Below are positions 1 to 6,282 of a stretch of 8,497 bases of DNA, piece by piece. Origin of the DNA: Candidatus Parcubacteria bacterium (lineage in GTDB: Bacteria; Patescibacteriota; Patescibacteriia; Patescibacteriales; UBA12075); NCBI GenBank assembly GCA_023139655.1, contig JAGLNE010000005.1, positions 1-8,497 of the forward strand. Direction: 5' to 3'. The notes beneath the pieces were generated by a model. That model was not told where the DNA came from, searched no databases, and worked only from the letters and a program-made list of their open reading frames with translations. The translations under genes and the position numbers were made by a program. The number at the start of each line of letters is the position of its first letter. Positions within the stretch are counted from its first letter, which is position 1.

Positions 1-1325
1 TTAAAAAGGCCTGAGAATGTCCCTTGGGTATATTTTTTTAGCCTTAAAGACAACTCCGCGCCCCCTTCCATGCCGTCCAGAATATCCTGAAAATCCTGCA
101 TGATCGGCGCTTCAATCTTGCTTAGATCACAATCCGGAGTAATATCCTTCTTGGCATAAGTTTCCAGTAAAGCGCGGTCAACTATGGAATCTTCTTCATG
201 GCTTAATTCGCCAAGCATCAAGCGGATCAGGCCCTTAACGGTAATAACCGCGCTCCTGATAATATCGCCGGGCTTGGATTCGCCGCCGACCGAACGAGGC
301 AGGTCAAAAGGATTTATCTTGTTTTCGCTGGATAAAGACACGTTAATATACGTTCCGCCAACCGCGTCGGATAAATGCTTGTATTCATATTCCGGATCAA
401 TAATAATTACTTCCGTACCGATCATTAGCGAACGAAGAACCTCCAATTTGATCGCGTAGCTTTTACCGGCGCCGGAAGTGGCAAACACAACCGTATTGGC
501 ATTCTGCAGGCTAAAGCGATCAAACAAGATCAAGCTGTTATTATGCCGGTTAATGCCGTATAAAATACCGTTGTCAGTTGTCAGTTCGCTGGAAATAAAA
601 GGGAAAGAAGAGGCGATCGGCGAAGAATTCATATTAAAGGTTATATACAGCTCATCATTACCTAGCGGCATGGTGGAATTAAATCCTTGCTCAGCCTGAT
701 AAAGGACTTTTTTAGAATAAACCAGGCGAGAACCGAAAATATTTTCAACTTCAGCCGTTAATTTGTCTAACTCCTCTTTAGTCTCCGAATACACCGTAAC
801 ATATAAGGCAAACTGAAAAAATTTCTCAATTCCCTGAGTCAGGGCGTCTCGCAAGGCCTCAATATCCCTAAGCGCTGTTTCGCGCAAAGGATCGCGGGCC
901 GCGCCTTTCTCCGCGTCGGAAATAATCTGCGCTTCCAGGCTGCCAACTTTCTTTTTTAATTGCTTGAGTATTATGGCGCTGGCAACCGGATAAAAAAACA
1001 TTGATACGTCAAAAGTTGAATTAAGGTTAATGATCGGCGAAAACCAGCCAACACTGATATAACGCGGATAATTAATTACAAAAATCGTCCGAGCGAATTT
1101 ATCTCCGATAATCAAATAATTGGGAGTTATTTTAAAGCTGGCCGGAGAGATCAAATCCTTTATTGAAATAGCGCCGCGCCGATAAGCTTTTTCTTCCTCA
1201 ATATACTCCTTTGTTATATCCGCCTGGCTAATCCGGTTGCTTGTTTGCCCAAGCATCGCGTCGTCCGTGTTTTCATCCTTATCCGGTAACGTAAGTTGTT
1301 TTTTATTTTTTGAAAATAGGGCCAT
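1..1325 (-). CDS. virB4: VirB4-family type IV secretion ATPase (partial, C-terminus outside window)
   Basis: The reading frame from the ATG at 1325-1323 stays open for 441 codons to the window edge, so the stop is missing. Residues 1-260 match the N-terminal part of VirB4/TraC-type ATPases in layout. A P-loop follows at residues 282-289 (ATSGAGKS, Lys288), then IIIDPEYEY (307-315) and INPFDLP (337-343), a run of motifs typical of VirB4. The Walker B and later ATPase motifs should lie beyond position 1. VirB4 proteins are cytoplasmic-face ATPases that power assembly of, or transport through, type IV secretion and conjugation systems. The gene begins 7 bases after the stop of the TraC-like gene, so the two are probably co-transcribed. 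No strong ribosome site precedes the ATG; an AAGGG lies about 14 bases upstream. The family call is firm; the transported substrate is unknown. Confidence 0.93.
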   Translation of the reverse strand, partial: MALFSKNKKQLTLPDKDENTDDAMLGQTSNRISQADITKEYIEEEKAYRRGAISIKDLISPASFKITPNYLIIGDKFARTIFVINYPRYISVGWFSPIINLNSTFDVSMFFYPVASAIILKQLKKKVGSLEAQIISDAEKGAARDPLRETALRDIEALRDALTQGIEKFFQFALYVTVYSETKEELDKLTAEVENIFGSRLVYSKKVLYQAEQGFNSTMPLGNDELYITFNMNSSPIASSFPFISSELTTDNGILYGINRHNNSLILFDRFSLQNANTVVFATSGAGKSYAIKLEVLRSLMIGTEVIIIDPEYEYKHLSDAVGGTYINVSLSSENKINPFDLPRSVGGESKPGDIIRSAVITVKGLIRLMLGELSHEEDSIVDRALLETYAKKDITPDCDLSKIEAPIMQDFQDILDGMEGGAELSLRLKKYTQGTFSGLF

Positions 1326-1332
1326 AAAACCG

Positions 1333-2019
1333 TTAATTTACCCTTAATTGGTTAACATCAACCAACTTTTGATTAGCTGACGTTGATGGATTATATGAAT
1401 TATAGTATAGCTCAATTAAGCCTTGCGTATCAAGCTGCACGGCGCCCAAGCCGATTGATCCTAATCCGGACATTATGTTATCCACCCGGCGGGTTAATTC
1501 AAGCCGGCGACGCTTAAATTTTTCCGCTTTCATCCGAATTAAAACCCCTGGTTTAAAAATATCAAAAAAGCGGGAAAAAAAATGTTTTTGCTTATCCGAC
1601 ATCGGATTGTAAGGTATCACGATGTAAAAACGCTTATTCATGATCTTGCTCATAGATATAAGTTCGCTAATATACTGCATATACTCACTGGTTTGTATTT
1701 TCAAGAGCTCATTGGTTTGCTCTTTGGCTTTTTGTTTCAAAGTTTCAATATAACTATCAATATTTAACTCCCTAGACTGAATAACAATCTGCAAAGGGAA
1801 ATCAATGTTATTTAAAAAGCTAACATAAGCCGAAATAATTGCGTTTTGCTCGTCCTCACTCTTTAAAGCAAAGTTAATACTGGATATTAAAAGCACTGCC
1901 CGCAGAGTGCCGTCCCGCATTATTACCGTATCTTCCTTGATCTCAGCGATATCTAAATATTGCTGTGTGGAAACACGGACCTTATTGCGCGCTAAACTGT
2001 CTTTTCTTTTTTTCGCCAT
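1333..2019 (-). CDS. TraC-like / VirB4 N-terminal-like protein without ATPase domain
   Basis: This 228-residue protein resembles the TraC-like domain found beside VirB4 in Patescibacteria and in some conjugative elements. Visible family-like stretches are QYLDIAEIKEDTVIMRDGTL (20-39), INFALKSEDEQNAII (48-62), FLNNIDFPLQIVIQSRELNI (68-87) and FYIVIPYNP (131-139). A basic helix, KAEKFKRRRLELTRR (164-178), leads into a C-terminal LIELYYNSYNPSTS (201-214). It has no Walker A, no signal peptide and no membrane helix, so it is probably a cytoplasmic partner of VirB4 rather than an ATPase. The next gene, virB4, starts 7 bases downstream. Upstream, 155 bases with a mirrored 7-mer repeat separate it from the PrgI-family gene. 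The start is the first ATG and is followed by a lysine-rich N-terminus. The exact role is inferred from context. Confidence 0.85.
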   Translation of the reverse strand: MAKKRKDSLARNKVRVSTQQYLDIAEIKEDTVIMRDGTLRAVLLISSINFALKSEDEQNAIISAYVSFLNNIDFPLQIVIQSRELNIDSYIETLKQKAKEQTNELLKIQTSEYMQYISELISMSKIMNKRFYIVIPYNPMSDKQKHFFSRFFDIFKPGVLIRMKAEKFKRRRLELTRRVDNIMSGLGSIGLGAVQLDTQGLIELYYNSYNPSTSANQKLVDVNQLRVN

Positions 2020-2059
2020 ACTATCAGACTTATACGTTATTATTAATTTCTATATATTG

Positions 2060-2089
2060 ATTATGTTAACTTGTATTAACTATAGTAAA
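2060..2089 (-). promoter_or_regulatory. Candidate sigma70-like promoter ahead of the TraC-like gene
   Basis: Read on the minus strand, TTTACT (2089-2084) and CATAAT (2065-2060) are separated by 18 bases, about 40 bases before the ATG at 2019. The -10 matches the consensus at 5 of 6 bases and the -35 at 4 of 6. The surrounding DNA is very AT-rich, so such matches arise by chance and the call is weak. If real, it would let the TraC-like and virB4 genes be transcribed independently of the genes upstream. Confidence 0.25.
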
Positions 2090-2093
2090 CTTT

Positions 2094-2160
2094 TTTAGAC
2101 AACAGACAGCAGACGGCAGATAGCAGTTTATCATTCGCTTTCTGTTGTCTGTCGTCTAAA
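2094..2160. repeat. Mirrored 7-mer repeat array forming a long stem-loop
   Basis: The left arm consists of tandem 7-mers (AGACAAC, AGACAGC, AGACGGC, AGATAGC) from 2097. The right arm, read on the other strand, has AGACGAC, AGACAAC and AGAAAGC. Positions 2094-2113 and 2141-2160 are inverted copies agreeing at 18 of 20 bases, with a 27-base loop. The structure sits between the PrgI-family and TraC-like genes. There is no T-run after the stem in the direction of transcription, so it does not look like a standard intrinsic terminator. Confidence 0.8.
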
Positions 2161-2174
2161 TATGTTAATAATCG

Positions 2175-2681
2175 CTAATTTACTAACTCAATCTTATCCT
2201 TATTCTTTTCGCTATCTTCTTCCTTGGTCTGGCTGGCCTTAATATCAATATCCCGATCAACTTCTCCCCGATAAACTCCCTGAGTGTCAACTATCAAAGA
2301 TAACTCAGCTAAGCGAGAAGCAGTATAATGTCTTTGCTCAAACACGGGTACTTCCGAAATATTGGTCTCTTTTTCTTCTTGAATAGTCAAATCTTTTTGA
2401 AATTCCTTGTTCCACACCCTAAGACTCGGGCGCTTTGATGTTTGAGCAAAATTTAATACAAAAAAATGAAACGGCATGCCATTAATCTTAAGGAAAGCAA
2501 AGGTGCCGAAAATACCAAAAATTAATATCCCGATCATAATAAAAGCAGTAAAACTAAACAACCGATAACAGATACCGATCAATAGAAATCCGCAGAGCAT
2601 TATTACAAATTGCCGGGCAGTGATCGGCCCGATTATTTTATCCTCCACGTCAATAAATTGTGGTACGGTGAATTGCTGCAT
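2175..2681 (-). CDS. PrgI-family inner-membrane protein
   Basis: This 168-residue protein opens with QQFTVPQFIDVEDKIIGPIT (2-21), which matches the usual PrgI-family start (VPQF...GP(L/I)T..Q). Two membrane segments follow, about residues 24-38 and 44-64, then FLKINGMPFHFFVLN (63-77) and a short RPSLRVWNKEF segment (84-94). PrgI-family proteins are small membrane parts of type IV secretion and conjugation loci in Gram-positive bacteria and Patescibacteria, usually encoded next to VirB4. The hydrophilic tail (about 95-168), rich in Glu, Lys and Asp, is probably cytoplasmic and makes the protein longer than the core domain. It lies between the long unknown protein upstream (219-base gap with a 12-mer repeat array) and the TraC-like gene downstream. 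No Shine-Dalgarno is visible before the ATG. Confidence 0.9.
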   Translation of the reverse strand: MQQFTVPQFIDVEDKIIGPITARQFVIMLCGFLLIGICYRLFSFTAFIMIGILIFGIFGTFAFLKINGMPFHFFVLNFAQTSKRPSLRVWNKEFQKDLTIQEEKETNISEVPVFEQRHYTASRLAELSLIVDTQGVYRGEVDRDIDIKASQTKEEDSEKNKDKIELVN

Positions 2682-2754
2682 ACTATGTTTAGCGAAAAAG
2701 TGCTTTAAATATCTGCTTTTGTTATTAGAGTTTACTTTGCTCCCTGCCTTATTA

Positions 2755-2848
2755 CCGCGGATGTTACGCTGATTTCTACGCTGATTTAACGCGGATAACT
2801 CTTCCGCGTAATATCCGCGTAGGTATCCGCGTTAATTCCGCGGATAAA
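2755..2848. repeat. Mirrored array of 12-nt units in the 219-base gap before the PrgI-family gene
   Basis: From 2765 the plus strand reads as 12-base units: TACGCTGATTTC, TACGCTGATTTA, ACGCGGATAACT, then units in the opposite sense, CTTCCGCGTAAT, ATCCGCGTAGGT, ATCCGCGTTAAT. CCGCGG palindromes lie near both ends (2755-2760 and 2838-2843). The centre forms a perfect 7-bp stem (2789-2795 with 2803-2809) with a 7-base loop. The array fills much of the gap between the unknown protein and the PrgI-family gene. No gene is seen in this gap (2682-2900). Confidence 0.8.
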
Positions 2849-2900
2849 GTCTTAAAATGATTCGAATTATTAATTATCCACCAGTCGTTTAAAAAACACC

Positions 2901-4382
2901 TTAAAATCTGAGCGCCTTGTTCATGTCCATTATAGCGGTAAATTCTTGCGGTGTTAAATAGTCTTTGTTATTCTGCTGGCGCTCTTCGATCACGGCGTCA
3001 ATTCCTTTTCGGCCCCCTATGCTGTCTTGCCCGATAGAGAGATATAACTTATTGGCCGGACTTTTCCGCCAAGCCCTTATCCCGGCTAAACGCTTCTCGT
3101 AACTATCGTCTTCCAAAAATTTTATTTTCTCAATTATTTTATTAGTTGCGGTTTTCGCGTCCGAATTAAGACGCCGGAAATTAAGAATATCCATTTCCTT
3201 TAATTCGTCCACCGGGCCAGTCAGCTTGGGGACATATTTAACATCCTCAACTCTTTTCTTGCCATTGCTTAAATTTGCGGTACGCGGACCAGTGGCAATA
3301 TTTGTCATTGCTTCTGTTTTGGCCGGCGCTTCGCTTGGCTTATCTACAATCGACTTAACTGGAGTATTCTTACGTAAATTTATCGTATGTAGATCCAAGG
3401 CCTCTTTTTTGCCAAGTTGATCTTTCACCGCCTCTTGTTCACCTCCCCCGTCGGGGAGAGAGGCTGCCTGTCCCGCCTGTCCCGAATCAAATTGAGAGAA
3501 ACCAGGTCGAGGGAGAGGAGGGGCCGGTGCTTCTTTTTCTCTAAGAGCTTTAAAATCATAAGTCACATCTCTGTCCGCGGCCAGAATGGTCGGCTGTTCT
3601 TTTTTATCTGCCAAAGGCTTATCCGACGCCATGGAGGGGCTGGGCTCATCTTTGTCTGGCTTGACCGGTTTTGGTTTGCTCTCCAAGGTCTTGGCATTGT
3701 TATTTTCTTGTTCCATCATCATCCTGTCGGCAACTACCAAGGACTTTCTGGACAAGGCCTCGTTTAAACCCAATCCACCGGTTCCAACTTCTTTCATTAA
3801 AGTATTCTTGGTGTCTAATTTATTGCGTATTCCCTTAGCGTAAGTAAGTATTACATTATTAAATCTTTTATGCAGTTCAGCGGAACTAAAATTAAAACTT
3901 AACTCTTTACTGATCATGCCAACTACCACTAAAAGCTCTTTATCATTTATTTCTTTTTTCTCTATTTCTTTTTTGTTTTCCGTGCCCATTGTCCGCGTTA
4001 ATTCCTTTACTTCCTCCTCGTCTTTGGGAGAAAAATAAAAATTTGAACTCCTAACAAGCGCGGTCGACGGCATACTCCCGGTAGCGCCGGCACCAAGATC
4101 GGGAACAAAACCCAAATGGGCAGACACGTCTTTAAAAACCTTTATTTTTAATTCCTCAACTAATTTTTCCGCCTGTTTAGCCTCAAGACTGTTTTCAAAC
4201 ACAAAAAACTTGGCCAGGTCCACCAGAGAGACGTCCTTAACCATCACCCGCATTACAGCCGTAGCCAGACTGATCTTATACTCCTGCTCCAGATGGTTTA
4301 TCGCTTCTACCGCCTCTTTCTTGGAAACCGCGTCGCGGATTCCTTGGGGTAACTCATTAAATTTTTCTAAATATCCTATCAT
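2901..4382 (-). CDS. Long unknown protein next to the type IV secretion genes (helical ends, disordered linker)
   Basis: I do not recognise a named family for this 493-residue protein. It has three parts. Residues 1-95 are helical, with an LPQGIRDAVSKKEAVEAINH stretch (11-30). Residues 145-220 are a second helical segment with KGIRNKLDTKN and EVGTGGLGLNEAL (198-210). A Pro/Glu/Lys-rich, probably disordered linker (about 228-380) leads to a C-terminal module starting near KLTGPVDELKEMDILNFRRL (386-405) and containing IRAWRKSP (435-442), SIGQDSIG (449-456) and a final FTAIMDMNKALRF. From memory, similar N- and C-terminal modules occur in Patescibacterial proteins of unknown function. There is no signal peptide or membrane helix, so it is probably cytoplasmic. 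It starts 10 bases after the transporter-kinase stop. A GGAGG lies 18 bases upstream of the ATG, which is too far to be ideal, and no in-frame start is nearer. Its position before the PrgI-family, TraC-like and virB4 genes suggests a partner of that system. Confidence 0.85.
   Translation of the reverse strand: MIGYLEKFNELPQGIRDAVSKKEAVEAINHLEQEYKISLATAVMRVMVKDVSLVDLAKFFVFENSLEAKQAEKLVEELKIKVFKDVSAHLGFVPDLGAGATGSMPSTALVRSSNFYFSPKDEEEVKELTRTMGTENKKEIEKKEINDKELLVVVGMISKELSFNFSSAELHKRFNNVILTYAKGIRNKLDTKNTLMKEVGTGGLGLNEALSRKSLVVADRMMMEQENNNAKTLESKPKPVKPDKDEPSPSMASDKPLADKKEQPTILAADRDVTYDFKALREKEAPAPPLPRPGFSQFDSGQAGQAASLPDGGGEQEAVKDQLGKKEALDLHTINLRKNTPVKSIVDKPSEAPAKTEAMTNIATGPRTANLSNGKKRVEDVKYVPKLTGPVDELKEMDILNFRRLNSDAKTATNKIIEKIKFLEDDSYEKRLAGIRAWRKSPANKLYLSIGQDSIGGRKGIDAVIEERQQNNKDYLTPQEFTAIMDMNKALRF
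3443..3484. repeat. GC-rich palindrome and tandem 9-mer inside a coding linker
   Basis: Positions 3443-3448 (CTCCCC) and 3453-3458 (GGGGAG) form a 6-bp hairpin with a 4-base loop. CCTGTCCCG is perfectly duplicated at 3467-3475 and 3476-3484. Both lie in frame in the disordered linker of the surrounding gene, where the duplication encodes GQAGQA (301-306). They are richer in GC than the rest of the gene, which suggests inserted repeat sequence tolerated by a flexible linker. Confidence 0.7.
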
Positions 4383-4392
4383 ATTTCTAAAA

Positions 4393-5667
4393 TCATAACA
4401 CCTCCATGTCTTTTTTTATCTGTTGCTGCAAACCACTGGAGTCTTTAAATTTTTTAATATTTCTTAATCTTTTCTGAATCACTATTTCCACAACTTCTGA
4501 TTTAAGATCAGGTATATCCTCTTTAATATATAATTCCAAAGAAACTGGCTCGTTATAGGTCTCCTTGCGGCCAAAATGCATAAGACCCTTATATTCCCTG
4601 TCCCCAATAATCGCTTTTACCGCGTAAATTCCATGATTAATATCCAAATCAACCTTGTCCAAATTAATGGTCGGAGAACCAATCTGGTGGCCGCGGCCAA
4701 GGCCGGTAATTACTCGCGCCTTAAACTTAAAATTTTTCAAAGCATTGCCAGTCTTGATAATCTGAAAAAATGCGATTAAAAGTATTAGGCTAGAAATTAT
4801 CTGGGTCGTATTTAATACGTTTTTATTAATAATATAATCCAAAATGACAGCAGATAAGGGCCAAAACAACTCACAAATCGTGGCCACAGAAGCTGATATC
4901 CGTTTAAGGCCATAATAATAAACAAACATGGCCACGGCACCGGAGCTAAAAACGATTAATACCAGCCAGCCCCAGGTAGCTGTTCCCAAACTATTAATGC
5001 TAAATATATCTTTATTAATAATTATCAAAATTAAGGCTAAAACCGAAGTAATTCCAAACCGAAGCGCGGTGGTGGAGGGAAAATCCAAATGATTAACGAT
5101 TCGCTTACCAAATACGGTTGACGAGCCAAAGGCAAAGGCCGCTAAAACAGCAAACCCGGCCGCGCTTTTTAAAAATTCAAGGCTGGCAAAGTCAAAACCG
5201 TGTTTACCAAAGGCCAGCGCGTAACCGGCGCCAACTGCTACTGCCGCCCAAACGTAAAAGCTTTTGGACAATTTTTCCCCCAATATCAGCCGGGCCATAA
5301 TCAGCGCGAAAACCGGCTGCAGCTTCTGAAGTATTATGACCGTGGCAAAGGTAACTTCGCCGTCCATGGCCGCGAAAAAAGCATTCGTAATCGCGATCGT
5401 ACCGATAAGGCCGCCAAAAACACTTACCCAGACAATTGCCCCCCAGTCTTTTGGCCTAAGCCGCTTTATCCGATGCCAGGCAAAAATAATAAACGGGCTA
5501 AGGACCAAGAATCCAAGCGCGTGCTCAATAAACACGATTAAAGGAGCGGGATACGCGTAAAGCTTAGGGCGGATAAACACTCCGTCCAGACTCCAGAGGA
5601 GCGCCGCCAGCATGATGGCACCGGCACCAATTATTACTCTTTTATCAAATTTAGCTATTATTTTCAT
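4393..5667 (-). CDS. EamA/DMT transporter fused to a riboflavin kinase domain
   Basis: This 424-residue protein joins two recognisable parts. Residues 10-305 form a ten-helix drug/metabolite transporter made of two EamA halves (about 11-152 and 168-303), with the typical LQKLQPVFALIMARLILGEKL-type region at 113-133. Residues 315-424 match bacterial riboflavin kinase (flavokinase, the C-terminal half of RibF): RVITGLGRGHQIGSPTINL (318-336) holds the G-x-PT-x-N nucleotide/Mg motif. GIYAV (346-350), YKGLMHFG (359-366), SLELY with Glu378 as the likely catalytic residue, and KRLRNIKKF (399-407) follow in the usual order. The kinase part is about 110 residues, slightly short but with the key motifs. 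EamA proteins normally place both ends in the cytoplasm, so the kinase should face incoming substrate. The inferred job is riboflavin uptake coupled to FMN formation. The FAD-synthetase-like gene lies 57 bases upstream, and the next gene starts 10 bases downstream. The substrate has not been shown. Confidence 0.88.
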   Translation of the reverse strand: MKIIAKFDKRVIIGAGAIMLAALLWSLDGVFIRPKLYAYPAPLIVFIEHALGFLVLSPFIIFAWHRIKRLRPKDWGAIVWVSVFGGLIGTIAITNAFFAAMDGEVTFATVIILQKLQPVFALIMARLILGEKLSKSFYVWAAVAVGAGYALAFGKHGFDFASLEFLKSAAGFAVLAAFAFGSSTVFGKRIVNHLDFPSTTALRFGITSVLALILIIINKDIFSINSLGTATWGWLVLIVFSSGAVAMFVYYYGLKRISASVATICELFWPLSAVILDYIINKNVLNTTQIISSLILLIAFFQIIKTGNALKNFKFKARVITGLGRGHQIGSPTINLDKVDLDINHGIYAVKAIIGDREYKGLMHFGRKETYNEPVSLELYIKEDIPDLKSEVVEIVIQKRLRNIKKFKDSSGLQQQIKKDMEVL

Positions 5668-5672
5668 GGTTA

Positions 5673-5704
5673 ATCAGTTACTTAGTTAATTAGTTGCTTA
5701 GTTT
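5673..5704. repeat. Short tandem repeat of 8-nt period before the transporter-kinase start
   Basis: Four degenerate units, ATCAGTTA, CTTAGTTA, ATTAGTTG and CTTAGTTT, run in tandem in the 57-base gap between the FAD synthetase gene and the transporter-kinase gene. They fill most of the space where a ribosome site for the transporter-kinase ATG would lie. No Shine-Dalgarno sequence is visible there on the minus strand. Confidence 0.65.
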
Positions 5705-5724
5705 ACTGTTCAAAGACTATACAG

Positions 5725-6111
5725 CTAATTAACTATTTTTGATGATTTGTATTTCTCCGGCTTATATGCCTTTAGTCTAATAACATCTCCTTTAAACCGT
5801 TTTTTTAGCACCCTGATATCAACTTGCTGGTCATAACCAAGAGTAATAACGTCTGGCTGATTTTTTTCTACGATTAGCAACCGATCTTTTTCACCGCCAA
5901 GCATTGCCTTATCAACAATATCTAGTTCTTTAATCCGGGCTAATCTAATATTCTCATTCTGCCTAGGCTTTTTGCCTTTTATCTTCTCCACATTTACGTC
6001 CCTGGCCACCACTACGATAAGCTTATCACCTTGTCTCCTGGCCTGCTCCAGATAGGAGAGATGCCCCGGGTGCAGATGATCAAATGTCCCAAAAGCCATT
6101 ATGGTTTTCAT
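5725..6111 (-). CDS. ribL: FAD synthetase, archaeal RibL-like nucleotidyltransferase
   Basis: This 128-residue protein is a single cytidylyltransferase-like Rossmann domain. GTFDHLHPGH (8-17) contains the HxGH nucleotide-binding motif (His14, His17). VVVARD (33-38), KIKGKKPRQNENIRLARIKE (44-63), VDKAMLGG (66-73), ITLGYDQQ (89-96) and a closing YKSSKIVN (121-128) fit the archaeal FAD synthetase RibL pattern, which adenylylates FMN to FAD. The glycerol-3-phosphate cytidylyltransferase TagD has a similar size, but the LGYDQ segment argues for RibL. The protein has no cysteine, whereas as I recall archaeal RibL has functionally sensitive C-terminal cysteines. It precedes the transporter-riboflavin kinase gene by 57 bases, and that gene would supply its FMN substrate. 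The ATG follows a repeat element by a few bases; a GAGGAG in that repeat lies 14 bases upstream. The exact substrate is inferred from motifs and context. Confidence 0.85.
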   Translation of the reverse strand: MKTIMAFGTFDHLHPGHLSYLEQARRQGDKLIVVVARDVNVEKIKGKKPRQNENIRLARIKELDIVDKAMLGGEKDRLLIVEKNQPDVITLGYDQQVDIRVLKKRFKGDVIRLKAYKPEKYKSSKIVN

Positions 6112-6116
6112 ATTTC

Positions 6117-6188
6117 GCGTTCGCGCTCCTCGCTCCGCTCGGATCCCGACCGCTCACGGCGGACGGTACGCGTTCGCGGAGCGTACGC
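6117..6188. repeat. Free-standing palindromic repeat (arms M1 and M2 joined), REP/MITE-like
   Basis: Arm M1 (6117-6153) and arm M2 (6159-6188) are separated by 5 bases. They fold as one imperfect palindrome: inner stem 6146-6153 with 6159-6166 (one mismatch, loop TCACG) and outer stem CGCTCCGC (6131-6138) with GCGGAGCG (6176-6183). M1 recurs at 6417-6453 (identical) and 6968-7004 (one change). M2 recurs at 6922-6951 (one change). The element lies directly upstream of the FAD synthetase start codon. Confidence 0.88.
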
Positions 6189-6220
6189 AATTATATTCCC
6201 TAAAAAAACCGTTTATTCTC

Positions 6221-6260
6221 TTGCTAAAAATTGCGTATATTATAATAATATTAGCAATTT
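6221..6260. other. AT-rich leader with two competing stem-loops upstream of the FAD synthetase gene
   Basis: TTAGCAA (6251-6257) can pair with TTGCTAA (6221-6227), and GCAATTT (6254-6260) can pair with AAATTGC (6228-6234). The two stems share the GCAA, so only one can form at a time. The surrounding stretch, 6189-6335, is AT-rich and holds no gene. I see no FMN-riboswitch sequence here. Function, if any, is unknown. Confidence 0.35.
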
Positions 6261-6282
6261 CTTATTCATTGCCTACTTTTTT

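Noticed and set aside
460..485. Degenerate Walker A in VirB4 (Ala in place of the first Gly)
   Set aside because: The P-loop consensus allows Ala or Gly at the first position, and G-x-G-K-S is intact, so this is not evidence of inactivation.
1582..2098. Open frames on the plus strand across the secretion genes
   Set aside because: They overlap well-supported minus-strand genes, and their translations show no family features; they are shadows.
2094..2160. Intrinsic terminator after the PrgI-family gene
   Set aside because: The stem is long, but no T-run follows it in the direction of transcription (an A-run does), and the arms are clearly tandem 7-mers.
4393..5667. Frameshift or assembly join creating an artificial transporter-kinase fusion
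   Set aside because: The frame runs smoothly from the last membrane helix through a short basic linker (residues 305-314) into the kinase domain, with no internal start signal or abrupt change; it still deserves confirmation in relatives.
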